A DNA stretch of 64,000 bases from Bradyrhizobium sp. WSM471. GTDB taxonomy: Bacteria > Pseudomonadota > Alphaproteobacteria > Rhizobiales > Xanthobacteraceae. The position numbers and the translations under genes are program-made. Below are positions 1-8,765 of this stretch, piece by piece (the stretch's first letter is position 1; the number at the start of each line of letters is the position of its first letter). Location of the stretch: contig NZ_CM001442.1 of the NCBI RefSeq assembly GCF_000244915.1, positions 4,836,001-4,900,000 on the forward strand, read 5' to 3'. The notes under the pieces were generated by a model, which saw only the letters and a list, made by a program, of their open reading frames with translations, was not told the DNA's origin and made no database searches.

Positions 1-101
1 AGTTCCACGAAGGCAGACGATTCCGTGCGCGATAGCCCCACCTTCTGGTAGACGGCCTCGCACAGATCGACACGCGTTACGGTTTTACTTTGATCGGTCA
101 T
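1..101 (-). CDS. ihfA: Integration host factor subunit alpha, N-terminal part (runs off the window)
   Basis: The reverse strand from an ATG at 99-101 reads [20 protein letters not shown], continuing as [13 protein letters not shown] to the window edge. This is the typical start of the IHF/HU DNA-bending family alpha chain (helix 1-2 region). IHF alpha pairs with IHF beta to bend DNA at promoters and recombination sites. Only about 33 codons are present and the beta-arm residues lie outside the window. The position just downstream of plsX-fabH on the same strand is the usual alphaproteobacterial arrangement and supports the call. Confidence 0.85.
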   Translation of the reverse strand, partial: MTDQSKTVTRVDLCEAVYQKVGLSRTESSAFVE

Positions 102-234
102 CGCCCTGCCCCACATCACGGCGAACAATTGTTGTCTGAAATTATGAGCTTACGATACGGCGGTCAACAGCGCTCATCAATGCAGGCGCATCGATAATCC
201 GATCTGATTCGGGCAAAATTTTATCGACTGTGGC

Positions 235-1215
235 TTACCAGCGCACCAGCGCGGAGCCCCAGGTGAAGCCGCCGCCCATGGCTTCGAGCAGAACCAGGTC
301 GCCGCGCTTGATGCGGCCGTCCTTGCGCGCCACCGACAGCGCCAGCGGGATCGAGGCCGCCGAGGTGTTGCCGTGACGGTCCACCGTCAGCACCACCTTC
401 TCCGGCGCGATATGGAGCTTGTGCGCGGACGCGTCGATGATTCGCTTGTTGGCCTGGTGCGGCACGAACCAGTCGATGCTGTCGGCATCGAGCCCGGTCG
501 CCTTGAAGGCGTCGACGATCACGTCGGTGATCATGCCGACCGCGTGCTTGAAGACCTCGCGGCCCTCCATGCGCAGATGGCCGACGGTCTGGGTCGAGGA
601 CGGACCGCCGTCGACGAACAGCTTCGCCTTGTGGCGGCCGTCCGAGCGCAGATGCGTGGTCACGATCCCGCGGTCGGTCGCGGCATTGCCCGGTTGCTCC
701 TGCGCCTCCAGCACCACGGCGCCGGCGCCGTCGCCGAACAGCACGCAGGTGCCGCGATCGGTCCAGTCGAGGATGCGCGAGAAGGTTTCCGCCCCGATCA
801 CCAGCGCGCGCTTGAAGGCGCCCGTGCGCAGGAAATTATCGGCGGTGGCGAGCCCGAACACGAAGCCCGAGCACACCGCCTGAAGGTCGAAGGCGGCGCC
901 ATGGTTGATGCCGAGCCCGTGCTGCACGGCGACCGCGCTCGCGGGGAAGGTGTTGTCAGGGGTCGAGGTCGCGAGCACGATCAGGTCGATCGACTGCGCG
1001 TCCACGCCGGCATCGGCGAGCGCAGCCTGCGCCGCCTTGAGCGCCAGATGCGAGGTGAACTCGCCCTCGGCCGCGATGTGCCGCTCGCGAATGCCGGTGC
1101 GTTGCACGATCCACTCGTCGGACGTGTCAATGCGCGCCGCCAGTTGGGCGTTGGTCACCACCTGCTCCGGCAAATAAGAGCCGCAGCCCAGCACGACCGA
1201 ACGAATTTGAGTCAC
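235..1215 (-). CDS. fabH: 3-oxoacyl-[acyl-carrier-protein] synthase III
   Basis: Condenses acetyl-CoA with malonyl-ACP to start type II fatty acid synthesis in the cytosol. The 326-residue protein has the full thiolase fold and the Cys-His-Asn triad: Cys115 in QAVCSGF, His253 in VPHQAN and Asn283 in HGNTSA. The C-terminal glycine-rich [13 protein letters not shown] end is intact. The start is GTG (1213-1215), which overlaps the plsX stop codon by GTGA, so translation is probably coupled. Length and motifs match FabH rather than KASIII-like beta-ketoacyl synthases of secondary metabolism, and the plsX/ihfA context agrees. Confidence 0.97.
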   Translation of the reverse strand: MTQIRSVVLGCGSYLPEQVVTNAQLAARIDTSDEWIVQRTGIRERHIAAEGEFTSHLALKAAQAALADAGVDAQSIDLIVLATSTPDNTFPASAVAVQHGLGINHGAAFDLQAVCSGFVFGLATADNFLRTGAFKRALVIGAETFSRILDWTDRGTCVLFGDGAGAVVLEAQEQPGNAATDRGIVTTHLRSDGRHKAKLFVDGGPSSTQTVGHLRMEGREVFKHAVGMITDVIVDAFKATGLDADSIDWFVPHQANKRIIDASAHKLHIAPEKVVLTVDRHGNTSAASIPLALSVARKDGRIKRGDLVLLEAMGGGFTWGSALVRW

Positions 1216-2273
1216 GAAACAGCCTCCTGCGCGGCCTGCACGGAACTGAGTGCACCACCTTCGCGATTGAGCATCTGATTGATCTTGTTGAGGAGATCGA
1301 ATTTGACCATCTCATAGCCAACATCGATCGCATAGGCAAAGCCTTCGGCAGCGATTCCGCCATGGCTCTTGACCACGATCCCGTTCAACCCCAGCAACAC
1401 GCCGCCGTTGGATTTGTTCGGATCCATCTTGTTGCGCAGGGCCTGGAAGGCGTTGCGCGCAAAGAGATAGCCGAGCTTTGACAGCCAGCTCCGCTTCATC
1501 TCGTCCCGGAGCAATTCCGCCATCTGCCGTGCGGTTCCCTCCGCGGCCTTCAGCGCGATGTTGCCGCTGTAGCCCTCGGTGACGATGACGTCCGCCACCC
1601 CCTTGCCGATGCCGTCGCCCTCGACGAAGCCGAGATAGTCGAGCTCGGGCAGGTTCCTGGCGCGCAGGATTTCGCCGGCCTCGCGAATCTCCTCGTGCCC
1701 CTTGATCTCCTCGACCCCGATATTGAGCAGGCCGACCGTGGGACGCTTCTTGTTGAACAACACACTGGCCATCGCCGCGCCCATGATGGCGAGCGACACC
1801 AGATGATGCGTATCGCCGCCGATGCTGGCGCCGAGGTCGAGGACGACGGAATCGCCGCGCCTGGTCGGCCACATGCCGGCAATGGCCGGACGGTCGACGC
1901 CCGGCAGCGTGCGCAGGTGGAAGCGCGACATCGCCATCAGCGCGCCGGTATTCCCGGCAGAGACCGCAACATCCGCCTCGCCCTTTTTCACCGCATCGAT
2001 GGCAAGCCACATGGAGGAGGTCCTGCGGCCGCGCCGCAGCGCCTGGCTCGGCTTGTCCTCGCCGCTGACCGCGACATCGGTATGAATGATCTTCGAGGCG
2101 GCCTTCAGCGCGGGGTGGCGGTCGAGCTCGGGCTCGATCTTGGCGCGGTCCCCGATCAGCAGGAATTCGATCTCGCGATGCCTAGCGAGCGAGATGGCGG
2201 CGCCTGGAATGACCACGGCGGCGCCGGCGTCGCCCCCCATGGCGTCAAGCGCGATGCGAACCTTGCTTGGCAT
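1212..2273 (-). CDS. plsX: Phosphate acyltransferase PlsX
   Basis: Makes acyl-phosphate from acyl-ACP, the first step of the PlsX/PlsY route to phosphatidic acid. The protein begins [18 protein letters not shown], the characteristic PlsX N-terminus, and is 353 residues long, normal for the family. An in-frame extension to 2363 exists, but the family-typical start is the ATG at 2271-2273. It sits immediately upstream of fabH with a 4-base overlap, the common bacterial plsX-fabH pair linking membrane lipid and fatty acid initiation. The 298 bases upstream to the DUF177 gene presumably hold the promoter; no clear box was recognised. Confidence 0.96.
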   Translation of the reverse strand: MPSKVRIALDAMGGDAGAAVVIPGAAISLARHREIEFLLIGDRAKIEPELDRHPALKAASKIIHTDVAVSGEDKPSQALRRGRRTSSMWLAIDAVKKGEADVAVSAGNTGALMAMSRFHLRTLPGVDRPAIAGMWPTRRGDSVVLDLGASIGGDTHHLVSLAIMGAAMASVLFNKKRPTVGLLNIGVEEIKGHEEIREAGEILRARNLPELDYLGFVEGDGIGKGVADVIVTEGYSGNIALKAAEGTARQMAELLRDEMKRSWLSKLGYLFARNAFQALRNKMDPNKSNGGVLLGLNGIVVKSHGGIAAEGFAYAIDVGYEMVKFDLLNKINQMLNREGGALSSVQAAQEAVS

Positions 2274-2571
2274 AAAAGTCCTGGAAACCTGGTCTGGTGC
2301 GGTCTTGAACGAGCGGGGCCGCAAATGGGTTCGCCACGAACATGGCGGTCGGTCAAGCGCCACGCCGCACCCGGACCGGGGCGCGACAATAGCGTTTTGT
2401 TATCCCGAAACAACCTCTTGCCCCCAGCCTTTTGCATTCGGGAGCATCGGGCCGCGGACGGACTAATTCACGAGAAACACATCAAAATCAAACAGATAAT
2501 TCGAACTTTCAAACCACCACCGCAAACACCTCGCGCCCCGTAGCAAAGCGGTCCTCCGGGTAGGACGGCAG

Positions 2572-3135
2572 CTATTGGTCTTTCTTCTTGTCCTGGAGTG
2601 CCTTCAGGACCGCAAAGGGATGGTCCTCCGGATCGGGGGCGGTGACCTCGGGCTCAAACACGACCCCCGGCTTCCGCGGATAGGGGTCGACCGCCAGGAA
2701 CAGGGCGTCGGTGGCGAGCCGGCCGAGGTCGATAATGCCATTGACGATCGCCTCCGGCGGGTCGGCGACCTGCTCCTGATCGTCGTGCCCCTCCTCCATC
2801 AGCTCGGCCAGGCGGCGGACCTCGGCCTCGGGGGCAAATATCAGGTCCACCTCCTCGTCGATGTCGCTCTCCATCGGGTCAAGCGTGACCACACAGGTCT
2901 GGCCGATCCGGGCGCGGACGTGCCCCGTGACCTGGATCCGGTTGCCGCTTTTCGGCACGACATCGAAATCGGCCTGGACCGAGACAACCTCGCGCAAGCC
3001 TGCCGTCTCAGCCATGGCCTGCCGCTCGGCGGCCGAGGCCTCGAGTTTGCGATGCAGGCCGGTATCCGGGATCTGTGCAACGATGACGGGCACCCGCCAG
3101 GGATCGGGCCCGGATGCTGGTATCGGTCGGGTCAT
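2572..3135 (-). CDS. DUF177 / YceD family protein
   Basis: 187-residue acidic protein of the DUF177 (YceD) family. A paired Cys-containing strand (RIGQTCVVTLDPME, about residues 77-90) and an acidic stretch follow, as in the family. In many bacteria YceD is encoded next to rpmF and plsX, and plant and bacterial members are tied to 23S rRNA accumulation; that role is known from homologues, not seen here. The start ATG (3133-3135) overlaps the stop of the upstream chaperone gene by ATGA, so the two are almost certainly one transcript. No rpmF is visible nearby. Confidence 0.9.
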   Translation of the reverse strand: MTRPIPASGPDPWRVPVIVAQIPDTGLHRKLEASAAERQAMAETAGLREVVSVQADFDVVPKSGNRIQVTGHVRARIGQTCVVTLDPMESDIDEEVDLIFAPEAEVRRLAELMEEGHDDQEQVADPPEAIVNGIIDLGRLATDALFLAVDPYPRKPGVVFEPEVTAPDPEDHPFAVLKALQDKKKDQ

Positions 3136-3683
3136 GGCGTGACATCCTCAGGAAGCGCTGGAGGAAACTTGAAGGACGCGGCCAACAATGCGGCCTCGCC
3201 GGTCCGGGCGAGGTCGGCCTCGGCGGCCCTGGCATAGGCCGCGAGGCGCTGCGCCTGGTCCATGCCGGCCCCGTTCAAGATATTCTTGCAGATCGCCGAT
3301 GCCAGCGCCTCGCCGCTGCCGTCCATACCCTGATCGTAGGCTTGGACCCGCCCGTAAAAGGCCTCGCCGAAGGCCCGCATCCGCTTCGGCACGGTCTGGT
3401 CCCCTATCCCCATCTCGCGCAGATTGTCGTCCATGTCCTCGCAGAAGCGGTCGAACAGCGCCTGCGACAGCTCGGTGGCGCTCTGGACCGTGCGCAGGCG
3501 GCGCAGCAGCAGCCAGAGGTGCAGCAGCAACAGATCGAAACGCCCGTTAACGGTATCCGGCACGCCCAAGTCGCGGTAAAATATGGGTTCTCGCGCCTGC
3601 GTCACGATCATGCCATAGATGGCTTCAATGGTGCCCGGCGAGGCTAGGCGGGGTTTCCTGAAGTGATTGAACGGCCAAAGCAT
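3132..3683 (-). CDS. Ubiquinol-cytochrome c chaperone (CBP3/UQCC1-like)
   Basis: 183-residue protein with the Ubiq_cyt_C_chap domain. It starts MLWPFNHFRK, followed by a helical stretch with an ARE..FYRDLGVPDTVNGRFDLLLLH pattern and a conserved RMRAFGEAFYGRV segment. Mitochondrial CBP3 helps cytochrome b synthesis and bc1 assembly; the bacterial relatives are inferred to help respiratory complex III assembly. It begins 98 bases from the divergent bamE start, so the promoters of both lie in 3684-3781, and it is translationally coupled to the DUF177 gene downstream. This pairing next to bamE recurs in Rhizobiales. Confidence 0.88.
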   Translation of the reverse strand: MLWPFNHFRKPRLASPGTIEAIYGMIVTQAREPIFYRDLGVPDTVNGRFDLLLLHLWLLLRRLRTVQSATELSQALFDRFCEDMDDNLREMGIGDQTVPKRMRAFGEAFYGRVQAYDQGMDGSGEALASAICKNILNGAGMDQAQRLAAYARAAEADLARTGEAALLAASFKFPPALPEDVTP

Positions 3684-3781
3684 TGTGGTTTCCGCAAGCG
3701 GGCGCGCGCGTGTTGCATTCAGAGCCTCCGCCCGGTACTTCAGCGCCTCGCGCGACGCAAGGGGACGGAATCAGTTCCGCT

Positions 3782-4267
3782 ATGACGATAACGAACCAGA
3801 CCAGCCTGCGTGCAGACAAGCGGCGCGGCCTTCACGCACGTTGGCGCGGTTTGCGCCTGTTCGCGGCCGCGGCCCTGGTTGGCGCTGCGCTTGCGGGCTG
3901 TACCGGCGAGCAGTTCCAGAAGGGCTATATCCTGCCGCCCGGCGCGCTGGAGCAGATTCCGATCGGCGCGAGCCAGGACCAGGTGCTGATCGTGATGGGC
4001 ACCCCCTCCACCGTCGCAACCCTGGACGGCGAAGTGTTCTATTACATCTCGCAGCGCTCCGAGCGCATGGTCGCCTTCATGAACCAGAAGGTGGTCGATC
4101 AGCGCGTCATCGCGGTCTATTTCGACAAGAACCGGCGCGTGCGCCGCCTTGCGAATTACGGCCTGCAGGACGGCAAGATCTTCGACTTCATCAGCCGGAC
4201 CACGCCGACGTCGGGCCAGGAGATGAGCTACCTCGCGCCGATCTTCAAGCTGCTCAGCTTTAACTGA
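3782..4267 (+). CDS. bamE: Outer membrane protein assembly factor BamE (SmpA/OmlA lipoprotein)
   Basis: 161-residue lipoprotein. A basic N-terminus, a hydrophobic stretch and a lipobox LAGC at about residues 36-39 predict lipid attachment and outer membrane anchoring. The BamE domain follows: GASQDQVLIVMGTP, then a YYIS strand and a DKNRRVRRLANYG strand. BamE stabilises the BamA-BamD complex that inserts beta-barrels. The start chosen is the ATG at 3782; a longer in-frame opening upstream lacks a leader. It is transcribed away from the chaperone/DUF177/plsX cluster. Confidence 0.93.
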   Translation: MTITNQTSLRADKRRGLHARWRGLRLFAAAALVGAALAGCTGEQFQKGYILPPGALEQIPIGASQDQVLIVMGTPSTVATLDGEVFYYISQRSERMVAFMNQKVVDQRVIAVYFDKNRRVRRLANYGLQDGKIFDFISRTTPTSGQEMSYLAPIFKLLSFN

Positions 4268-4353
4268 GCCTTCAGCCTGCGGCTTCGTGCGGCTTGCCGT
4301 TGCGCGTCCTGTTCCATACGCTCTCCGCAAAACAAGATGCAGGGAGTGGATTC

Positions 4354-5355
4354 GTGCCCAATAAATTGCTGTCCCGCCGTCGCGTGCTCACCGGTGCTGC
4401 CGCTATCTCGGCCGCAGCGATCCTGCCGCGATCGAGTCTGGCGGACTGGAAGCCCACCGAAAACGTCCGCCTCGTCGTGCCGGCGGCCGCCGGCGGTTCG
4501 ACCGACGTGATGGGTCGGCTTCTGGCCGCGCATCTGCAGACCGCCTGGGGCCAATCGGCCGTGGTGGAAAACCGCTCCGGCGGCGGCGGCACGATCGGCA
4601 CGGCCGAGGTGGTCCGCGCCAAGCCGGACGGCCACACCATCCTGATCGGCAATCCCGGTCCGAACGCGATCGCCTACAGCATTTTCAAGAACCTCACCTA
4701 CAAGCCGGACCAGCTCCAGCCGGTCTCCAACATGATCCGGATCCCGAACATCGTCTCGGCGCATCCCAAGACCGGCATCAAGTCGATCGCCGAGCTGGTC
4801 GCCTATCTCAAGGCCAATCCGGACAAGCTCAGCTACGCCTCCTCCGGCGTCGGCCAGAGCCCTCACCTCACCGGCGCCTGGTTCCTGCAGCTCACCGGCC
4901 TGAAGATGACGCACATCCCGTTCCGCGGCGCCGGTCCCGCGCTCCAGGCGGCGCTCGCCGGCGACATCCAGATCCTGTTCGACAATCTCTATCCGAGCCT
5001 TCCCCAGGTGCAGAACGGCACCCTCACCGGCCTCTGCGTCACCACGACGGAGCGCAGCGACCTGGCGCCGAACCTGCCGACCATGCGTGAGAGCGCGCCG
5101 GAGCTTGCGGCTTTCGACGTGTCATCCTGGTTTTCCGTGTTCCTGCCGAAAGGCGTCTCACCCGAGGTGCTCAACGCGCTCAATCTCCAGGTCAAGGCGA
5201 TGCTCGAGCGCGACGACATCAAGAAGAACATCACCGCCATGGGCGCCCGCGCCGACTACGGCACGCCCGACCAGTTTGCCGCCTTCGTGGACGCCGAGAC
5301 GAAGAAGTTCGCCGGCATCATCCAGAAGGAAGGGCTGCAGATGGACGTGCAGTAG
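4354..5355 (+). CDS. Tripartite tricarboxylate transporter-type (Bug family) periplasmic binding protein
   Basis: 333-residue solute-binding protein of the Bug/TctC family. The start is GTG at 4354, preceded by AGGGAG at 4341-4346. A twin-arginine-like leader (SRRRVLTGAAA, ending near SSLA) suggests Tat export to the periplasm. The mature part shows the family strands VRLVVPAAAGGSTDVMGR and VVENRSGGGGTIGTAEV, which form the ligand pocket for carboxylates. No TctA/TctB membrane partners lie nearby, which is common for the large orphan Bug families. It follows bamE by 86 bases but is functionally unrelated. The ligand cannot be predicted. Confidence 0.9.
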   Translation: MPNKLLSRRRVLTGAAAISAAAILPRSSLADWKPTENVRLVVPAAAGGSTDVMGRLLAAHLQTAWGQSAVVENRSGGGGTIGTAEVVRAKPDGHTILIGNPGPNAIAYSIFKNLTYKPDQLQPVSNMIRIPNIVSAHPKTGIKSIAELVAYLKANPDKLSYASSGVGQSPHLTGAWFLQLTGLKMTHIPFRGAGPALQAALAGDIQILFDNLYPSLPQVQNGTLTGLCVTTTERSDLAPNLPTMRESAPELAAFDVSSWFSVFLPKGVSPEVLNALNLQVKAMLERDDIKKNITAMGARADYGTPDQFAAFVDAETKKFAGIIQKEGLQMDVQ

Positions 5356-5434
5356 CCTTCGCATCCGCGGAGGCGGCCCAACATGCATCGCCGCGACGCG
5401 CTTTCGGGTTGAGCGCGTGGCGACACATCGGTTG

Positions 5435-5707
5435 CTATGCAAGCTCGGCCGACGGCTGTCCTACCAAAGCAGCAATCGCCGAAATCGAGTCCAGGCGCGT
5501 CAAATCGAAGCCGATGTCGGAGAAATTGATCCCGTGGTCGGTCTCAATGCTCATAATCAGCTCGACCGCGTCGAGCGAATCGAGGCGGCCGCTGGTGAAC
5601 AACAGATCATCGTCACCAAGCGGCGCGCTGTCGCCCTTCATCAGCAGCCGCTGCACGATGTAGCGTCGCATCTGCGATCTGACTTCAGGGCCGGCTTTCG
5701 TGGTCAT
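5435..5707 (-). CDS. Small acyl/peptidyl carrier protein of the dlt-like operon
   Basis: 90-residue stand-alone phosphopantetheine-binding protein. The attachment serine is Ser44 in RLDSLDAVEL, preceded by a loop and followed by the acidic helix SIETDHGINF that docks partner enzymes. It is not the fatty acid AcpP, whose motif and context differ. The ATG (5705-5707) overlaps the MBOAT gene stop by ATGA, so it is translated with it. In the Dlt system the equivalent DltC carries D-alanine from DltA to the membrane, and the same role with an unknown substrate is the natural inference. Confidence 0.9.
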   Translation of the reverse strand: MTTKAGPEVRSQMRRYIVQRLLMKGDSAPLGDDDLLFTSGRLDSLDAVELIMSIETDHGINFSDIGFDLTRLDSISAIAALVGQPSAELA

Positions 5708-7179
5708 GTCGAGACTCCCAGGAGATAGAACAGGAATTCGGCGCGTTGCCCGAGCGAATGCTCGCGGTCGAGCGGCGCATCGAAGACGTGAATGAGACAA
5801 AAGAAGCTCGACACCCACAGGCAAGGCAGCAAGCGGCCACGCAGCCATCCTTGCGGCGCCCGTGGGGCGCGGCGCATCTGCGAGAGCCCGACGCTGATGG
5901 CAAGGACAAACGTGTAGAACGCGTGCGATTGCTGACCGACCACGGCCCGCCAAAGGCCCATTTCGCCGACGAAATGAATATCGCGGATGAAGTGAAACAG
6001 CAGGTTGCCGACACAAGCCGCGGCAAAGGTGGCGAAGAACATGCGAAGGCGGCGATGGCCGCGGAGGCAGCGAACAAAGGTCGGGTAGAAGAAATGATCG
6101 GCGAGCAGTTCCTTGTAATAGAAGTAGTAGCGGTTCCAGAATTCCGCGAGCGTCGTTGACTCCAGAGGCCGGTAGGTGTTGCGCAGCAGGCGAAAGCCGG
6201 CAAGCCGCGCCGTGGCAATGATGACGCCGCCGAAAACCGTCATGCTCAGCAGGTCCTCGGCGAAGAAGCTGACGAGGCTCGCCCATCCGACGAAACGCGA
6301 CCAGGGATGGCCCGCGAGATATTGCAGCAAGTTGTCGTCGAACATTGGAAGCTGCAAACGCGCGTGGACCAACTCGACGAGACAGATCCTGACGATGGCG
6401 AGCACAAGGATCCAGACCGCAAGCTTGACGCCCTTGAGCTGCGTTTCAGCAAGCTCCTCGGGTGTCTTGGCCTCGAAGCGGTCGAGATAAGACAGCCCCT
6501 TCCCGAACGGCGTCAGCGACGATCCCCAGAAGGGGTGGAAAACGCTCAGATGCCGCCACACCGGAGATCGCTTCCTGCCCGCATCGGCCAGACCATAGGC
6601 AAGGAACCACAAATAGGGTTGGACCGTCATCAGGAACGACCACAGTAAGACGCGCGGCAGGCCGGCCATCGCCGTGGCCTGCGTCAGCGCGACGAGTGCC
6701 AGGAACGCCAGCAACAGGCTGAGCGTCGGGCGCCGGAAAACGATCGTCCCTGCTCCTTGCATGATCAGCAGTCCCGCGAACAGCGCAACCACGACGACCA
6801 GCATGACCGCTTCCAGCAGCGGCTGATGGATCCGGTCGCCGACGCCTTCGTCGACCGCCAGCCGTTCGAGAAAACCGCGGTCGATCAGGAACCCGCTGCG
6901 ATAGAGCAGCAGCAAGGTTGCGAGCAGGATCAGGACGCGCCGGTACCGGCCGGCATAGGCGCATATCAGCGCGAGTCCCGCCGCTGTAAAATCGATACCT
7001 ATCTGCCGAAACAGAACTGCGAGCAATCCGACCGCGCAGCAGAGCAGCACGCGGCCACCGATGTCCTGGACCCCCGCCACGAGCCTCGGGTCCTGATCGA
7101 TCCTGGGGATCAACCGCCACGACGGCTTCTCAAGAGGACCCGATGGCGCGTAGCCGTAGGACTGGCTTTCAACACTCAT
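5704..7179 (-). CDS. MBOAT-family membrane O-acyltransferase (DltB-like)
   Basis: 491-residue polytopic membrane protein with about ten hydrophobic segments. It carries the MBOAT hallmarks: the EFWNRYYFYY motif at 346-355, DHFFYPTF at 361-368 and the conserved histidine (His396) in GNLLFHFI. MBOAT enzymes of the DltB/AlgI type transfer acyl groups from a cytosolic donor to extracytoplasmic glycans or lipids. The start chosen is the ATG at 7179; a longer frame reaches 7467 but overlaps the adenylation gene. It sits between the adenylation enzyme (35 bases upstream) and the carrier protein (4-base overlap). It differs from alginate AlgI in context and in the long N-terminal region. Confidence 0.88.
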   Translation of the reverse strand: MSVESQSYGYAPSGPLEKPSWRLIPRIDQDPRLVAGVQDIGGRVLLCCAVGLLAVLFRQIGIDFTAAGLALICAYAGRYRRVLILLATLLLLYRSGFLIDRGFLERLAVDEGVGDRIHQPLLEAVMLVVVVALFAGLLIMQGAGTIVFRRPTLSLLLAFLALVALTQATAMAGLPRVLLWSFLMTVQPYLWFLAYGLADAGRKRSPVWRHLSVFHPFWGSSLTPFGKGLSYLDRFEAKTPEELAETQLKGVKLAVWILVLAIVRICLVELVHARLQLPMFDDNLLQYLAGHPWSRFVGWASLVSFFAEDLLSMTVFGGVIIATARLAGFRLLRNTYRPLESTTLAEFWNRYYFYYKELLADHFFYPTFVRCLRGHRRLRMFFATFAAACVGNLLFHFIRDIHFVGEMGLWRAVVGQQSHAFYTFVLAISVGLSQMRRAPRAPQGWLRGRLLPCLWVSSFFCLIHVFDAPLDREHSLGQRAEFLFYLLGVST

Positions 7180-7214
7180 CGGACAACGCGCGCGATCACG
7201 ACGAGCTGTTGCAT

Positions 7215-8765
7215 CTACGAGGCCCTTGCAACAGCTTCGCCAAGCAGCGACGCCACCGAGCGGCGGTCCGCCTTGCCATTGGGATTGATGGGAATGTCTT
7301 CCATCCAGATGAACCGGCCCGGCACCATGTAGGCGGGAAGGTGCGCCGCGCAGTGCAGGCGCAGATCGGTCTCTGCCATTCTCGCACCCGAATACGCGGC
7401 CAGCAGCCGACTGGCACCACTGGCGTCGTGCTGCACCACGGCAAGCGCACGGGTTATTCCCCTGCACGCCATCAGTGCGTGGTCGATCTCCTCCAGCTCG
7501 ACCCGATACCCCCGAAGCTTGACCTGATTATCCGCGCGACCGCGAAAACGCAGGACGCCAGTTTCAAGGTCGGCCTCCACGAGGTCGCCGCTCCGATAGA
7601 GGATCGACCGATAGCCGTCGATCAGAGGATCCTGACAGAAACGGCGGGCCGTCTCTTGCGGGTTGTTGATGTAGCCGAGCCCTACCCCAGGACCTCCCAG
7701 CCACAACTCGCCGGCGGTGCCCGCGGGCACCGGCTTCATCTCTTCATCCAGGATCCGGTAGCTAAAATTGGGGTTGAGCCGCCCCAGGGGGGCCAATCCG
7801 TCCTTGGTCTCAAAAACGGATTCGACGATCTCGAAACCGCTACAAATGCAGCTCGTCTCGGTCGGACCGTAGCAATTGATCAGCTTCGCCTTGCCAGCAA
7901 ACGCGTCGTGGAAGCGGCGAAGCCGGGCCAGCGGAAACCCCTCACCGCCGAACATGAACCGGCTGATGCTCGGCAGCCAATCCGGGCTCAGAAGATGCAT
8001 GGAGTCCAGGAACATGAAGAGGGTCGGCACGGCGAAGAAGAATGTGCACTGATGCTTGGTGATCTCCGACACCAGCTCTGCGGGAGGCCGCCCCTTCAGC
8101 GCGTCCAGCGCGACAACCGCCGCTCCGTTCAGCAAGCCGGCATAGATGTCAAAGACCGAATTGTCGAAATAGATCGGGTTGACATTCGTCAGCCGGTCAC
8201 CGGGTCCAATTCCAAGATCGTTCTTCGCCCAGGCGATCAGGTGAAGCACCCCTTGATGGGGGATGACCACCCCCTTCGGTTCGCCAGTCGATCCCGAGGT
8301 GAACATGACATAGGCCGGATCGGCCCCGGTGATCAGGGATGTCAGCTGTAGATTGTCATCTTCAAACTGCGACGCGGCATGATGCAAGGCAGCTCGGGCA
8401 CTCGCATCGCCGATCAATGTCCGCGGTCCAGATCCATCGCGCACGCTGACGATCAGCGCGGGCCGGCATCGCTCCAGCATCAGCCAGGCACGTTCGTCGG
8501 GAGCCGCAGGATCGAGGAACGCATAGGGTGCTCCGATCTTGATGCAGGCGATCGCGAGCGCATAGGCCTCGACGATTTTCGGCAATTCGAGGCACACCAC
8601 GGCGCCCTTGTTGACGCCCCGCGATGTCAACCAGCGCGCCAACCGGTTTGCCAACCGGTTGAGCTCCGAAAAGGCAAACCTGTCGCCTTCGCAGAACAGA
8701 GCGACAGCGTCCGGCGAGGACGCAACGGCCTCTTCGAAACGCAGCGCCAGATTATGGGCGGTCAT
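7215..8765 (-). CDS. Stand-alone amino acid adenylation enzyme (DltA-like)
   Basis: 516-residue ANL-superfamily enzyme with a complete set of adenylation motifs: A3 FTSGSTGEPKG (155-165), A4 FDNSVFD (200-206), A5 NCYGPTE (297-303), A7 YRSGDL (390-395), A8 GRADNQVKLRGYRVE (409-423) and A10 NPNGKADR with Lys498. It should activate a carboxylic acid, probably an amino acid, with ATP and load it on the operon's carrier protein. No condensation or carrier domain is attached, as in DltA. The start overlaps the methyltransferase stop by ATGA. Substrate is unknown: the A4 motif resembles DltA and NRPS enzymes, but a specificity code was not derived. Confidence 0.9.
   Translation of the reverse strand: MTAHNLALRFEEAVASSPDAVALFCEGDRFAFSELNRLANRLARWLTSRGVNKGAVVCLELPKIVEAYALAIACIKIGAPYAFLDPAAPDERAWLMLERCRPALIVSVRDGSGPRTLIGDASARAALHHAASQFEDDNLQLTSLITGADPAYVMFTSGSTGEPKGVVIPHQGVLHLIAWAKNDLGIGPGDRLTNVNPIYFDNSVFDIYAGLLNGAAVVALDALKGRPPAELVSEITKHQCTFFFAVPTLFMFLDSMHLLSPDWLPSISRFMFGGEGFPLARLRRFHDAFAGKAKLINCYGPTETSCICSGFEIVESVFETKDGLAPLGRLNPNFSYRILDEEMKPVPAGTAGELWLGGPGVGLGYINNPQETARRFCQDPLIDGYRSILYRSGDLVEADLETGVLRFRGRADNQVKLRGYRVELEEIDHALMACRGITRALAVVQHDASGASRLLAAYSGARMAETDLRLHCAAHLPAYMVPGRFIWMEDIPINPNGKADRRSVASLLGEAVARAS

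Noticed and set aside
5435..6286. 283-residue extended frame for the carrier protein
   Set aside because: The upstream 193 codons overlap the MBOAT gene out of frame; the 90-residue version has an ATG coupled to the MBOAT stop.
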